Part shown: positions 49,681 through 62,286 of the stretch, piece after piece | How the letters are laid out: the number at the start of each line of letters is the position of its first letter | Numbering within the stretch: position 1 is the first letter of the stretch | DNA from: Nomia melanderi | Lineage: Eukaryota > Arthropoda > Insecta > Hymenoptera > Halictidae | Length of the DNA: 64,000 bases | Assembly (NCBI RefSeq): GCF_051020985.1 | Contig: NC_135000.1 | Span: forward strand, 20,676,784 to 20,740,783 | Direction: 5' to 3' | Position numbers and translations under genes: made by a program | The notes under the pieces: generated by a model | The model's input: only the letters and a program-made list of their open reading frames with translations | What the model was told of the DNA's origin: nothing | Database searches by the model: none

Positions 49681-52600
49681 GGAAGATATTGAATTCAGTG
49701 GAAAGGAGGTGCAGTGGACATTCAATTGCTGATGGTGTTTTCGTGATTCCCGAAGTATTGGGAAGTATTTATTATTCAAGGTATCAGAGGATCGTTTTTA
49801 GATCGTTGTTTTTCACAATGCATTTGCGATTCATTTATGATGAACTTCGGTACCATCTTTTTCAGTTATAAAACACAACGAGAATGGAGTGGCCGGTTTG
49901 AAAAGAATCAGTTGCGTTGTTAACGTGGAGTTTGAAATAAACACTGAATCCGACGGGAAGAAGGGAAATGGCGAATAATTCTCTCTAGCGAGCCTAATAA
50001 ATCACGTAAACGAACAACCCGCGCGGATCCAGTAATGAATTTTCCGCGGAGCGTAAACAGTTCCCAGCGACGGAGACTAAAATCCAACTCGGAATCAACA
50101 ATACGCATGAAATCGTAATTATCCGGCGGGATACTTGAAGGTTGCTCGTTGAATGTAATTAAACGCGGACCGCGAAAATAGCTGAAAGGCTGAAAGAACG
50201 TTCAGCGGGGTGAAAAAAAGTTCGTGTTCCCTTTTTTTTCTTTCTTCCTCCTTCCTTCCGTCTCTATCTGTCGGTTTCTCTTCCTTTCTCTCTCTCTCTC
50301 TCTTTTTTTTAAATAATTGAGGGAACGGTAAATCTGGGAGCAATGTTTCTTTTAACGAGATTTCCATCCGTCGGGAAAGCTTTTCCTGCAAAACGTCCGC
50401 TAATTTGATTATTCTGCGCTATACTTCGACGCGATTCAAAAGCTTGGCGCCCGCGGGCTGTGGAACCTTTTAATTATTATATATACCGTTGTTCCCGCGA
50501 ACCGGGAATTCTCCGCCGCCTGGCGCATTCCTTGGTAGGTTGGCCGGAATTATTAAAAATTTATCTTGAGCCGGCTCGACGTAATAATACTACGCCACCC
50601 CCGTTCGTGCGCTAACGCCATTGCGGTTCGACTACGGCCCTCCCGCCTTCGGCTTTCATCGATATTGCAGGCCAGATCGACTCGAAACGGTTTGGGAATT
50701 CTAATTGATCACGGAATAAAGGATCATTGTGTCGTTGGATTCTTTTCTCTTTCGCGCGCAAACAGTCTTCTACTGTTCAATGTACTTACAATGGCGCTCG
50801 AAAGTGTTCGACTGTGACATTGTTCTATGAGAACTGTTAGATATAAAGCTCCGCGGGAAACCAAGGAGACTATTAATTTCTGCAAACGTGATTTAGTAGA
50901 ATACTTTATTGGGAGATACTTTTTACCGTTATTATTCACAGTTTTCTCGTTATGACTGATAGGTCACTCTGTGTTTCAATTGGAAAAGAAATGAACTTGT
51001 GTCGTATTGCGGGCAAATTGAATTTTCTTATTTATTAATGGAAATAGGTATTTAATTGAAGCAGAGTGGATCAGTCGATCGACGTTGTCCGTTGCCATAA
51101 AAATTATCCGTATATTTCACTCGAATGGAATTGATAAGGCAACATAACCCGAACAGTCGGATCCCGCGATAAATCGAGCTGCTTATTTCTCTCTCGTAGT
51201 GTCTAATCCCATAATAAAGTGAATTGACCGTTTCGCCTCGAAACGTACAGCCTCGGAGCGATAAAACACTTAAATGAGTTAAGCGCTCCCGTGGAAAAAT
51301 CGGGACGTTCGCGGCGAGGCGATTTGCTAAATTACACGTAATGGTATTCTAACATGATACTCTAGCCGGCGCGTTCGAGTAGAACTCATCAGGGACTTCG
51401 GCGGATGGGATACAGTCATTTGGGATCTTATATAGGATTAGCGAATCCGACTTGTGGCGTGTTAATTGCAATTGACCTTTCAATTGGATCTTACCAGCGT
51501 TGAATCCGAGTTCTAAATGCCCCCGTGGCACAAGAAATTTCTTTCTTTCCTCATCTTGTCTATTATCCACTTGCTCAAGTTATTCTCTGGAAACTTTCTC
51601 AATTACGGCATTAACGTTAATACTGTCGTAATAACTATAGCAACAATAGTTTTATCTTTTGATTGTTTTAGTCTCGGCAACCTGGTGACTTCCTTAATGA
51701 GAAAAAATGTACTGGAAAGTTTCATTATCCTTTTCGTGAATCTATGGGGTGGATAAAACAAAACGGTATAATAACAATAATATCGACCCCATTTTCGTTC
51801 GAGTCGAATAGAACAAGAGTATAAAATGTTTATGTACTACATTTTTCTTACCTGTGATTTATTCGCTACAATTATTTTTATTCTATAAAACTGAAAGGGC
51901 ACTGTGCATTCTATTCATCGATTCACTCCATTCAACCGATACACATGAGTAGTTTAATTGACCCTCGATTTCATTCAAATTACAATCGTTGCAACACCTT
52001 AATTTTAGTACCCCGTTCACTGTCGTCATCGTGACGATGTTGAACAGAGTATTAGAAATACCTTCGATTGTTTCCTTGTGCGGATGATTCATCAGCAGCT
52101 ACGTGTTATTTTGTCGAAGGACGGAAAAGAACACGAAGAGAGCGCACAGTTTTCGTAACGTTCCGATGTCTATCGAATCGTTAACCATTTCGAAGCCAGG
52201 ATCATCTTTCGTGATAGGCCAACGGTGGGAGGGATTCTGAGCAATAATTGCGGCCGAAGAGCGGCGTGTCTATCTCGATTTCCCTTTTGCGACGTGAAAA
52301 AACGCCTCGAGGCTAGGCGGTCGTCGGCTCGCCCATCCAATCGTGGCTCGATCACGCGCGTTTGCAATCCATTTAACGCGTTAATCACTAAACATGGCGT
52401 TTATGGCTCGGTCCTTGCGTTTCGGGTCACGCTTTCTGTGTTCCGCGTTACTTTCTACTGGACACGCTGGAAAATGCCGGGTTTCCATGTAGTCTATTCC
52501 TCAGTATCTACAGTAATATATAATACTTGCTCCCTTTATCAAGATGTATTCTAGATTCTGCTGCGACGATTTATTGCCACGTTCTATGGAATATGTGCTA

Positions 52601-52900
52601 TTTCTTATGCATACTTAACACGATGTACAGTGTAAAGAAATAACGGCAAATATTCTTATGTAATCTTTGAGCAGGATAATTACAATCTTATATACACTCA
52701 GATTTTAATAGTTTCATCTACAAGAATGGAAAATTATTCGCTTGTAATTTTCACTTTCGTCGAAGACAAGATGTACATGTATCTTTTAATCAACCTGTTT
52801 CCAGGTTCAAACTATTTTCTAAATTTCCTAATTATTTAGTTCGACTTATCTTTATGAAATGAACCGAGCTGATTTCTTTACTTTTATGATCCACAGTGTA
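49681..52900. other. Mixed non-coding region
   Basis: A CT run followed by poly-T lies at 50287-50310. GC-rich patches lie at 50390-50680 and 52200-52400. The rest is AT-rich. CAG|GTAAGA on the minus strand near 51850 has no pyrimidine tract and no exon partner. No gene is recognised. Confidence 0.5.
50287..50310 (+). repeat. (CT)n microsatellite with poly-T tail
   Basis: Eight to nine CT units run into eight T residues. Confidence 0.9.
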
Positions 52901-55446
52901 GACAAACCCTTTTGTCTATTATAACAGTATCGAGGATTCAAACGTGTTCCAGAAAATTAAATACCGCGTCGTCGCAGGCAAGAACACGCTGCATTGATTT
53001 TCCAAGATGGCCGGCACCGTCCGTGCAAAACGACGAGGAATGGCCGAGGGAAAGACTCGTGAGAGCAGGAAAAACAAAGGGTTACGGGCTGAGATCGAAG
53101 CGCAATCTCCGCGAGAGGCACGTTGATCGTGGTTAGCCTATCACGCGCGGCAGAAGCGCCGATCCCCGGGCGACGGAGGTAGCAATCAAAATATTGCGCG
53201 AACAATGTCACGGTGGCTGGACCAGTAACGCGATTGTCGTTAACTCCGCTATTGATGGGACCAGGCTCAATCCGTAACCCGTGGCTATCAATCAGTCCAA
53301 TACCTAAGATTCGTTTCATTGAGCTCAATTGGTACTCGTTGAAACGAACGGCTTATTTCGTGTACTTGCCGGTCTATGTACGAGATTGAAAGATGTAATT
53401 GCAAGTAATTTCGAAGAACTTGTTCGAATTACGGGTTCGGTTGAAGGAAGTGTAGGTTTCCCTGCACTTGTAAATCAGATTTAATCGTTTAGTTCGTTAT
53501 TTACGATGTCTTGATATCAGCGTAAGATCCAAACGTCGTTGCCTTTTATTTTCCGACTAACACAGCGGAAAGGAGGTTTTTGAATTAGAAAGAAATAATT
53601 CAATGTATCAATCTTCAATCTTTCTATCAAGGTTGAAGTTCCGCGCTGAAGTTTTAGAGATTTACAGATGACGCTACATTACTATTTTTATACTTTCTGC
53701 TCAACGCTTATTAATATTACGTTACTTAGCATTCCTCTCTGTTTCTATTCAAAAACGTAGTTCATTGCAATTATCAGAGATGTATCCGTTAATTCCATTA
53801 GATCTCCGGCAAAGTTAGACCAAATACCGCAGCAGTCCTCGCGAAAGTCAACTCGGAACACGTATCCATCTTGAAGGGCTTAATACATCCCGGCAGCTCA
53901 TGGATCCGTCTCTTCAACGTGTCCGTAGGATACTCGAGGAAAGTGGTGTCCACGGACGGAGCATCTGCCGTGTATTCCGCAACTTGCCAGCGACGGAATG
54001 GAATAACTGTTTAGTCGAGGCGTGCTCGGTTACACGTTGCAACCCGATGTCTTCCGGTCGGTGACTAACGCGAGTAATTGGGAACTGTTGTTCGCCAGAA
54101 GTGTGGCAAGTTGAGCGTTGTAACGTTGAAAGAACCGCCGGCAACGGCGAGGACCGTGCACTGTTTCCAAGGAAATACCCGCACGCAGCGAGGTCTCCGT
54201 GTACGCTTGATGATACGGACGCGGACGTATCATTTGCGTAATTAATCGTTCGACTACGCGAGAGTTGCGTAAGTTCTGTAGGATGTTCCGCGCCGATGTA
54301 CGCCACCGTGTAATCGAACCGGAATTTATCGAAACTTTTTCCACCGTGAAATAACAGCCTCGCGAACGACAGGATTAACCTGTTAACTGAATAATTTTTC
54401 CATTGCGTGTCATTAACGCGGCTGGAAACGAATAGCGGGGATCAGGTGCGTGCTTATACATTGGCTGATAATAATATCGAGTTACGCTTAATGCGAAAAT
54501 ATCGAAGGTAAATTAATAAATGTATTATTTATAACGTACCGTTTTTCTAGTAGATTTAACACGAACATTTTGAATGTGAATTGATTGAATATCAATATTA
54601 TTTATAGAGTACTATTATTCTATAATTAATCTTTTTATATACAATCTTGCAACATACATAGATTTTCTTCATTTCCTAGCGAATTGTTAACAGTAAAGTG
54701 GTTTTAATGAGATTTATAAAATATTATGTCGTACCGATATTTTCGATAGATATGTTGCAACGTTGTTAACGACGAAAATTAGTTCGCGGACGCAAACGGA
54801 ATAAAAATATGCGGAAATTGTGTTCGCGTATGAACGAGACGGTTCGTCGTTTGTAGTTAATGGGTTGATGGAAACTGATTCACATAAATTGTGGGAGATG
54901 AAGATTGCAGCGAGCAGATGAAGAAATAATTGAACGGTTTGAAGGCTATTATTCAGTGTCAGACAACTCAGTTTCACGAGAGAACGACAAGCAATCTAAC
55001 CTCACGCAGTCTTCGCGAGAAATAAATACTATTTCTTAAGACCTTACCGAATTCAACGCTTCCCAATTACCAAACATTACTCAGCCGATTTTACCCTATC
55101 ACAATATTCACTCCATTTAACCTTAAGAAGTTTAAAGAAACTTTATTCCCATTCCACGATTACGTACACCAAAGCACATAATCTCCAACAATCCTCTCAC
55201 AGTTCCAATTCCTCTTGAAGAAACCGAAACAAATGCGACAAAAGAAATACCATTATTCAAGCGGAGCATTTAAAACGCCGCACGCAACAAACCATTACAA
55301 AATTGACTCGATAACAGCAAAAACTCCTAAGAACTCAACCACAGCTCGACTCAACGTACAGCTCAGATTAATCTAACAAATACCTCGGAACCGTTCACGC
55401 TCCTAAGTAAAGAAGGAAAAAACCAAAAAGTAGAGAAAGCAGTCGG
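52901..55446. other. GC-rich block then AT-rich DNA
   Basis: Bases 52960-53330 and 53820-54370 are GC-richer. Two overlapping minus frames (53914-54306 and 54030-54344) and a short plus frame read through the second block. None resembles a family I can name. From 54440 to 55446 the DNA is AT-rich and stop-dense. Confidence 0.45.
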
Positions 55447-55885
55447 TTAACCCCTCGCCTTATAATAACCTGTGAGACTCGCGATGAAGATTTTAAACAG
55501 AATTTAACAAACACGAATATTATTCAATTTTTGTAACTACAAATTCAGTATTATTCTTATTTCATTAATCGTTATAGTTTAGAGCATACATAGACATAGA
55601 ATAAGCTCAAAATTTTTGCCTTTCTTCAATCAATTATTAACCTCTTGTCGTATAATTTATTTCTCAACTGTTCTTGATAAAACAACTTCATCGTTGATAA
55701 TTCAATAGAAAAAGAAAAGAATTTGCTACTTCTGTATCAACGTTTACTACAAATGTTACAGATCGATAATAGACAAGTAACATTTAAGTTATATTAAACA
55801 TCAATAAATGTCATTCAGATTTCCCGAAATTCACTTTAAAATTTTCATCGCGAGTCTGAGACTTCATTATAAGGCAAGTGGTTAA
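55447..55885. mobile_element. TTAA MITE with 51-bp terminal inverted repeats
   Basis: Arms 55447-55497 and 55835-55885 align without gaps as inverted repeats at 43 of 51 positions. They share CGCCTTATAAT/TGCCTTATAAT and AGACTCGCGATGAA. Intact TTAA forms each terminus. The 439-bp element has no open frame able to encode a transposase. TTAA duplication and CCC-start ends point to piggyBac-type mobilisation, which is inference from family habits. Confidence 0.8.
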
Positions 55886-55930
55886 TAAGAAACTAGGTGT
55901 ATCGATCACAGTTAGGAAAGGAATCGTGAG

Positions 55931-55942
55931 GCAAGGGGTTAA
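55931..55942 (-). mobile_element. Extra right-hand end of the same TTAA repeat family
   Basis: Read on the minus strand from 55942 this is TTAACCCCTTGCCT, matching the first 14 bases of the neighbouring element's left end except for one or two positions. It lies 57 bp outside that element's right TTAA, so it may be a solo terminus or the end of an outer, interrupted copy. Confidence 0.5.
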
Positions 55943-58579
55943 ATCGCGAAGAGTCGGTTAATGCCATCCGTTTAAATAAATACAGCCGTTGAAACGGGCT
56001 CGCGTTCCAGCCTCAGCGCGGCCGGAAACGCAAGAAAGTCCGGCATCCGCGGCGTTAACTCGATTAAAGTTCACCTCGATCTCCGGGAGCGGTTTGCGGG
56101 GGCGAGGAATAAAAAAGAAGCCGTCCGCAGGTTCGTGGAAGGAAACGTAACCGCGCATTAATGCGCACGCGAGAGGCCGCGCCGGGCATGCAGCCGGTCC
56201 GCCGGCCCATTACAATCTTGCAAGGCGTAATTTTGGAGGGGGGAGAGGGTCTCGCGTAATTTCCCCGAGCATTTACGATCCCCGGGCCACTCGAGTCACG
56301 AGACTCCCAGGGGCTGCTCGTCGTTCTTCCAACCCCTGTTGCCGTTCACCTGGGTATACCTTTCGGAACTGAACGCTCTCCACCCTGCTCTGGGTAACCG
56401 ATGGCCCTCGCGGACGTTTACGAGCGCGAGCGGAAGACGGCCCTCCTAAACTAACCGAACTGCGGGCCTTGGCCGACCGCCGGAAGGAACAGGTGAGACC
56501 GGCCGAGGTTGGCTAGACGGATCGCGGGGGGTTGATTTTCTTCGTTAACGCACCGCTCGTTCGATGCCGGCGGTTTAGAGATCGTGGATACCGCCGGTTG
56601 TTTATACTAGCGGGAAGAGTACTCGTGTATCAAAATGCTTGGCTATGAGTTGAGTAAACGGAAAGTGAGAGGAAGATTCCGGGTAGAGAGGATTCGCTCT
56701 TGGAGTATTCCGAGGTTTGGGCGTCTGAGGTTGGAGCCACTGATGTGTGCGGGCCGGATGAGGGTGGTTTGTGTTTCTAGTTGGTATGGTTTGCTGAACT
56801 GTTGATGCGGCTATTTTGTGATTTGTTATTGGAGGGATTTAGGGATTCATGTTCTTGCGGGAAGTAACCCGGGCAGAAGTGCGTTTATTTGGATGATGTT
56901 TTGTACAAGTTTCTTGCCAGTTTGGTAGTGTCTCTAATTATACAGTAGACTATGCCATGTCAGGGATATTGGAAATTAATGGTTTAATTTGATATTTTCG
57001 TTATTATGTTAATGAAACCTACGAAGAACATATTTCTTTATTTCTTATTTATTATTATATACTTTGCTTATTTGGAGAACATACTTAGAAACTCTCACGA
57101 CAAACGAAACAACCTGTTTAAGAATTTCTCGGAGACGAGTAGTAACCGTTGTACGAGGACCATTATCCCGAGCGTTTAAATTTTGTCTCCGCCATACGTA
57201 CGGCGTTACGATTGGACGTTTTAGGGCGTCGCGACGACGTCCGTGATCGTAACACGGTCTTTTCCCGTCGCGAGACCGGTCCCCTCTATAAACTCACCTG
57301 TCTCACGGTTCACGCCGTAGCTCAGCAACGCGTCGCAATATTTCCACCGCGATTTTCTCGAACTAATGCACGCTGTATACAAGACGTGACTTTCGAAAGT
57401 GCCCTAGGAGTTATTCCCCCCTCCGCCGGCTCCCCTCTGGTGGACTCGAACGCCGAGGAACAAACGCCAGGCGAGAGCAGCATGGAAGATTTATCGTCAA
57501 TTTCGAAGCATTTCCCCGACCCGCCAGTTTTATAGCGCCGTTCTGAGCCACGGTGCACGCCGGGAAGGTCGCCCGGGTTACTTAATCGAACGGACACGGG
57601 GGAAACACGTCCGCCTGTACTCCGTCAAGAAGATCTTCCGGATGTTCGGCTGGAGGGAAAAATCTTTGGAGCAGTTAAATACCGACGAAACGCAGTCCTC
57701 GAGTGTAAATCGTAATCTTTGAAGAATTTATTCGGTTACATGGATGTTGATAGTCCCATTTGTAGCAGAAGATGTAGGTTATCTTTAACTTAAAACCCTT
57801 TTAATATTTGAAAACCGAGGAACGGTGATCTTTGCCGCAAATATTTCAATTTATTTCATCTGTTTTATGAATGTAATTAATACCTATGTACTAATTTTTA
57901 TAGACAATTTCATATTTCCTTCACAAATGCACATTGGTTAAGATTTTAGTCTGAAATAACATACACTAAGATCGTAAGGTACCAAGAAAATTAAATTATA
58001 GCGCCGGGTCCGCTCACGTCAACCCTATTCCACCCCATAAAATCTCCAACCGTACACACAGCAAAGCATGATGGGGCATTCATATTTCCAAATCACGTTC
58101 TCCGTCAAGCCTCTCATCGCTAGATCTCGAAGCTGGGCTAGCGGCCTCGGGTCCAGTTTGGTGTTTCGGCGGTCGGTTTCACCCTTCCGTGTCCCTTAAA
58201 CGCGCCAAGATAATCCGTAATCCCGCGAAACGAGTTCGTCCAGTCTGGTTTTCTCCGGTTCCACCCTGCGTGGCGCTCGGTCCTGCCCCCGCGTTCCTTC
58301 CTCGTCCAACGACGCGACGGGTCTGTCTGTCCCACGTTCCGCGCCGCGGGTTCCGCAGTCACCGGCTAATCCGTGGATTAACGCGCGACACCATAGGAAT
58401 TTATAGCGCGAAAAGACAGGAGAGATGGTAATCGCGCGCAGTGAAATGCGGTAAAGTGTGCGAAATTCTCGCGGCAGGAGACATCCTCGTGCGCGAGCTA
58501 GCCTACGTATATTTCCACCGCGCCGCCCCCGGCTCCGCGGTGTTACTTATGGCGGCGGAAGGGACGCTCTCCCGCCAGC
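55943..58579. other. GC-rich non-coding DNA with an AT-rich gap
   Basis: Bases 55960-56600, 57110-57660 and 58120-58580 are GC- and CpG-rich. Bases 56930-57100 and 57700-58000 are AT-rich. The palindrome GCGCATTAATGCGC lies at 56153-56166. Frames at 57149-57535 plus and 57322-57597 minus overlap and are both unremarkable. No gene is recognised. Confidence 0.5.
56153..56166. repeat. 14-bp palindrome with ATTAAT core
   Basis: GCGCATTAATGCGC is a perfect palindrome of the same type as 30194-30207 and 62377-62390. Confidence 0.7.
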
Positions 58580-58602
58580 GCGGCGGCGGCGGCGGCGGCG
58601 GA
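58580..58602 (+). repeat. (GCG)n trinucleotide repeat
   Basis: About seven GCG units lie in a GC-rich block. A reading frame across it (58441-58641) would give a glycine run, but there is no other sign of coding. Confidence 0.9.
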
Positions 58603-60777
58603 TGCCTCCTCAGCCGCGGAAACTTCGCCCGCGAAGAATAACTTCACTTGTTGCGAACGCGCTTCGCTGGTTCCGGCACGTTTTTAGCGCTTCAACCGCG
58701 CCGCCTTCTCTAAAGCTAGACGCGATCGTAGATTAAGCGATGTTACGCGCATTCGAGACGCGGCACGGATCTTCGGGTAGCTTCTCTGCATCGCGGACGA
58801 CGTTTTGGAACGCGACAGGTATACGGGATGGCCTTTTAGAAGTGGTTGCAAGCAGGTTTTGAAACGTCTGTTTGCTGTAGGGAGTCCCTTTCTGTTTTCC
58901 ACTTCGTGCGCATTGGAACGTACGGTATTTCTGTTGATTTGCTGGAAATGGTAGCTCAAGTTAGCCGAGGTATTGAGTTTAATCCAAATGTTTTATGTGT
59001 TTATGTTTTCATATAAGCTCTGAAATGAACACCGAGAATACTAAATGAAATGAATATTTTATAACACACGTCCTGATCGGTGTAGCATTAGAACCCGATA
59101 AAGTTCAAAGAGCACGGTATATAGTTATTCTGTAAATCGCTGAATATTTCAAACTCATCGATGAAACCCAAGAACCTGCGCGATAGAGTCAAACATAATC
59201 CCCAGCGAGTCGTTCAAAGGACGAGCGCTCAGCATCCGAACAGCACTGGAACCAGTCGAACGTGCCCCGTTATCGAATCCAAAGACCAGAACAAGATATC
59301 GAGGCGGAAATCGCAGCGTGTTCTCGGTACGTCATTTCGCGGCGGCCGTGTAAGGGACCAACGGTGTTTCCCACGAAGACAAACCGGGCCTCCAGTTCAT
59401 TCATAATCGATGAACCGTATCACGCGAGGATAATCGACCGGGAACACCGCGGTCCTGGCTGGTTCGCCGATCGCGAAGCGCTAATTGCGCCGGAGCGCGG
59501 CGGAGTCCGCCATTTGCTACTCGCGGCCTGCGGAGTTTCCAAGAAAAGGACCTCCTCTTTCACGCGTTCGCAGAGCCGGGCCGCCTATTTCTCCGTCTCC
59601 TTTTCCCTTCTTTCGTCCTCCCTTCTCAATTTTTTCTCCCTCTTTTCACCGAGAAAAGCTGCTAACGCCGACGACTTAGCACGGTCCGAGCGATGCCAAG
59701 GATTAACGAGCTGCTGTTGCTACCGGTGTAGCTGGCTCGCTGGCCTAGCTCGACGCTTCGACATTAGTTTCGAATGGTTCTCCCAGGACGTCGACCTCTC
59801 GAGGAAAGGCCTCGTTCACCGGAGTCCACGAGGCTCGTCACTTATCCTACCATTTATCCGAAATTATACTCGATCCTCGTTCCGCTCGCTCGCTGGACGA
59901 AACTCCCCTCAACTGCGACCACTTTCTGACCGAAATGACGCCAGACCTCGCGTGCGACTCGCTTCGCGCAAACTTTGAATTAAGCTTTTTCCTTTGGAAA
60001 TTGTTTGCTGGAGTTATACGAGGAGACGAGTAACTGGTCCGATTAAGAATAGTGGATTCCTATCATTAGTAGTAACAAATTAGTTACAAACATGGAATAA
60101 AATGTACTGTTTCGAGACATCATTTTCGAGGAAATTGGGGTCAAACAATGCAATATACAGGCGGTTGATTAATTTACCTGACAGCGAAGCCGGGTTTTCT
60201 GGAATACATTTTATACTCCAGCTTTTTTACTTCTTCGCGTGGAGTAACTTTCTATTGATTGCTAGTTGATTTGGTCGGTGCAACTGCTACAGTTTAGAAC
60301 CATGATTACTAGGCTGCTCCCAGCAGCAGTTTTTCAAAGGAAATTATGTAGGTTCAGTGATACGGTAAGTTATCGAGACGCGGAAGAAACTCGAGTCGCG
60401 AAAGAAAGCATCCGGCCATGGAAAAGCAACTTTCCAGTGGCTGGCCGGGCCGCCGGGAAATTATTTATTTCGCATTCTCGCTTTCGTTGGGTTTCCAGCC
60501 GGCCGCGTTTTCAATATTGAAATCCATCGTTCATGAATTTTTATTTCGGCGCTCCCCTAAAGTCATCGACCGGAGCTTTACCACGTTCTCATTTTATCCT
60601 CCCTTCTCTGCGAGCTTAAACTCTCCTCGCGTCAGGAACGGGCTGGCCTAACTTTCCCAAACATCATTTGCCTTTGTAAAACCGCCGCCGTCCGACGAAA
60701 ATTGCTTTCGTTGAGTATCGGCCAGGCGAGAACCTATTAGAGTCCGCCTATCGCTGGCTCGAATAGAATACTCGGTC

Positions 60778-60781
<4 letters not shown>
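58603..60781. other. GC-rich region holding the longest open frame
   Basis: The 238-codon + frame 59262-59978 is the longest in the window. It has no recognisable domain, reads through a CT-rich patch at about 59590-59650 as Ser/Leu/Phe, and has alternative open frames on the same strand (59161-59406 and 59485-59679). I consider it chance openness in GC-rich DNA or possibly leader sequence. Bases 58960-59160 and 60000-60260 are AT-rich. Confidence 0.45.
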
Positions 60782-60808
<27 letters not shown>

Positions 60809-60821
60809 ACCCCCCCCCCCC
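60782..60821 (+). repeat. (TC)n microsatellite followed by C12 run
   Basis: About thirteen TC units, one A, then twelve C residues. A poly-T run lies about 12 bp beyond. Confidence 0.95.
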
Positions 60822-62251
60822 TTCTCTCTGGCTTTTTTTTATTCGCCCGAGCTTCCATCGGTGCGCATTGTAAACCTCTAAAGCGCGCGTTTCTAAAACG
60901 CCGGCGCGGCGTATGCAGCCCACGGCATTCAGCCGGATAGATTTCGCGAATGACATCTGTCCGACTCTGGGTAGAGACACGTACACGGCCTGTAATCTAT
61001 AAATCGCGTGGAGACACAGGCTTGAAACCGAACCCCTGTGAACGGCCAGATAAAAACGCCGGAAATTCAATAATTTCGTTCCGGGACACCTCGGATCCGC
61101 GGTTTGTTTCGACGGAATTGGTACTATCGGAAATTCCGTTTTCAGAAACGATTCCATACATTCTTTTTTCTTTCGCTGTCGCGTGCGTAGAACTGATTGC
61201 TCTCTGCGGTATCTTGAATCATTCCATGAATCAATTGAATAGAAGAATAAAGAAATTTAGTTGGTATTAAGTATAGAAATAAACATGATGCCTTCGGAGT
61301 GTTGCACCTTTGAAAGTAAATTGATCGTCTATTTACGAAACGATTACATATTCTTTAGTTCTCGCAAATATCCGATTCATCAATGCTCCAAAATACATCT
61401 CCATTAACGCAGTATCCCCGTCAGCCGTTTCCCTCGATCATCGACCAGCTGGCGTTACACAAATTACCATTCCTATTAACCCATGATTCCATCTTAGGAT
61501 TTCAACAGCCGGGAAATAAATTACCGTCGTCCGCAAATTCTTTGGTAATACCTTGCATTCGATTTTTCATGCAGCCATGGCTATCAGAAGCGCATGAAAC
61601 GGCCCGGCAATCGCGCAACGGATCGGGCGCTCGCTGAAAAAGGCTGGGACTTAATTCGCAGTTTAATTCACAATCTTTCAAGCGAAGCGCATAAAACGTG
61701 TTAGATTTGTCCGCGGGTAATATCGATACCGCCTCGTACCTAGTATATTTCATTCTGCTTTATCGACACGGTTTCTAGCTTTCTGATCGATCGTTTTATG
61801 CCCCCGTTCTCCGGCCTGGATCGGAATATTCATTGCGCGTTGCGCTGGCCCGGCCGGCCCGGTTCCCGTCTAATTGTATCATATTTTTCCCCGGGCGGAC
61901 CTAATCTTCTACGTTCGACTGCGCACGGGTTTCTTTAGCCGTGCGTTTCTTTCCGATACTTCTTTTTCCTTTTCGATCCATCGCACAGCATGTGCATGCG
62001 TATTCGATCCCCGGGACGAAAGCAGAGGGCCGCCATTCACGGGGGCCTCGAGGGCAATCGCAGGAACACTCAATTGCCTTTCAAGTAGATCGATCATGCT
62101 CCTACTTGGGGAAAAGTCACAATCGACAATTGCGCAATTACGTCCGCGGCATTCATAATTTTCCAATCAAGCCCCGGCAGCCGGTCCGCCATTAATTATT
62201 GCCCCGGCCGTCTGACTTGCCCCCGGTCTGATAAACGATGTCTGGCTGCCT
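60822..62251. other. GC-rich non-coding region
   Basis: Frames at 60807-61157 minus, 61874-62158 plus and 61909-62166 minus overlap compositional blocks and are not recognised. A short AT-rich gap lies at 61240-61400. Nothing else is supported. Confidence 0.5.
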
Positions 62252-62286
62252 ATCTCTCTCTCTTTCTCTCTCTCCCTCTCTCCCCC
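62252..62286 (+). repeat. Imperfect (CT)n microsatellite
   Basis: A CT run interrupted by TTT and CC, ending in CCCCC. Confidence 0.9.

Noticed and set aside
53914..54344. Two overlapping minus frames in a GC-rich block
   Set aside because: I considered a decayed transposase or exon, but no signature motif is present in either frame and neither is favoured.
59262..59978. Longest open frame, 238 codons, plus strand
   Set aside because: No recognisable domain or motif. Part of it is a CT-rich low-complexity patch, and overlapping frames are open as well. It is explained by GC-rich composition.
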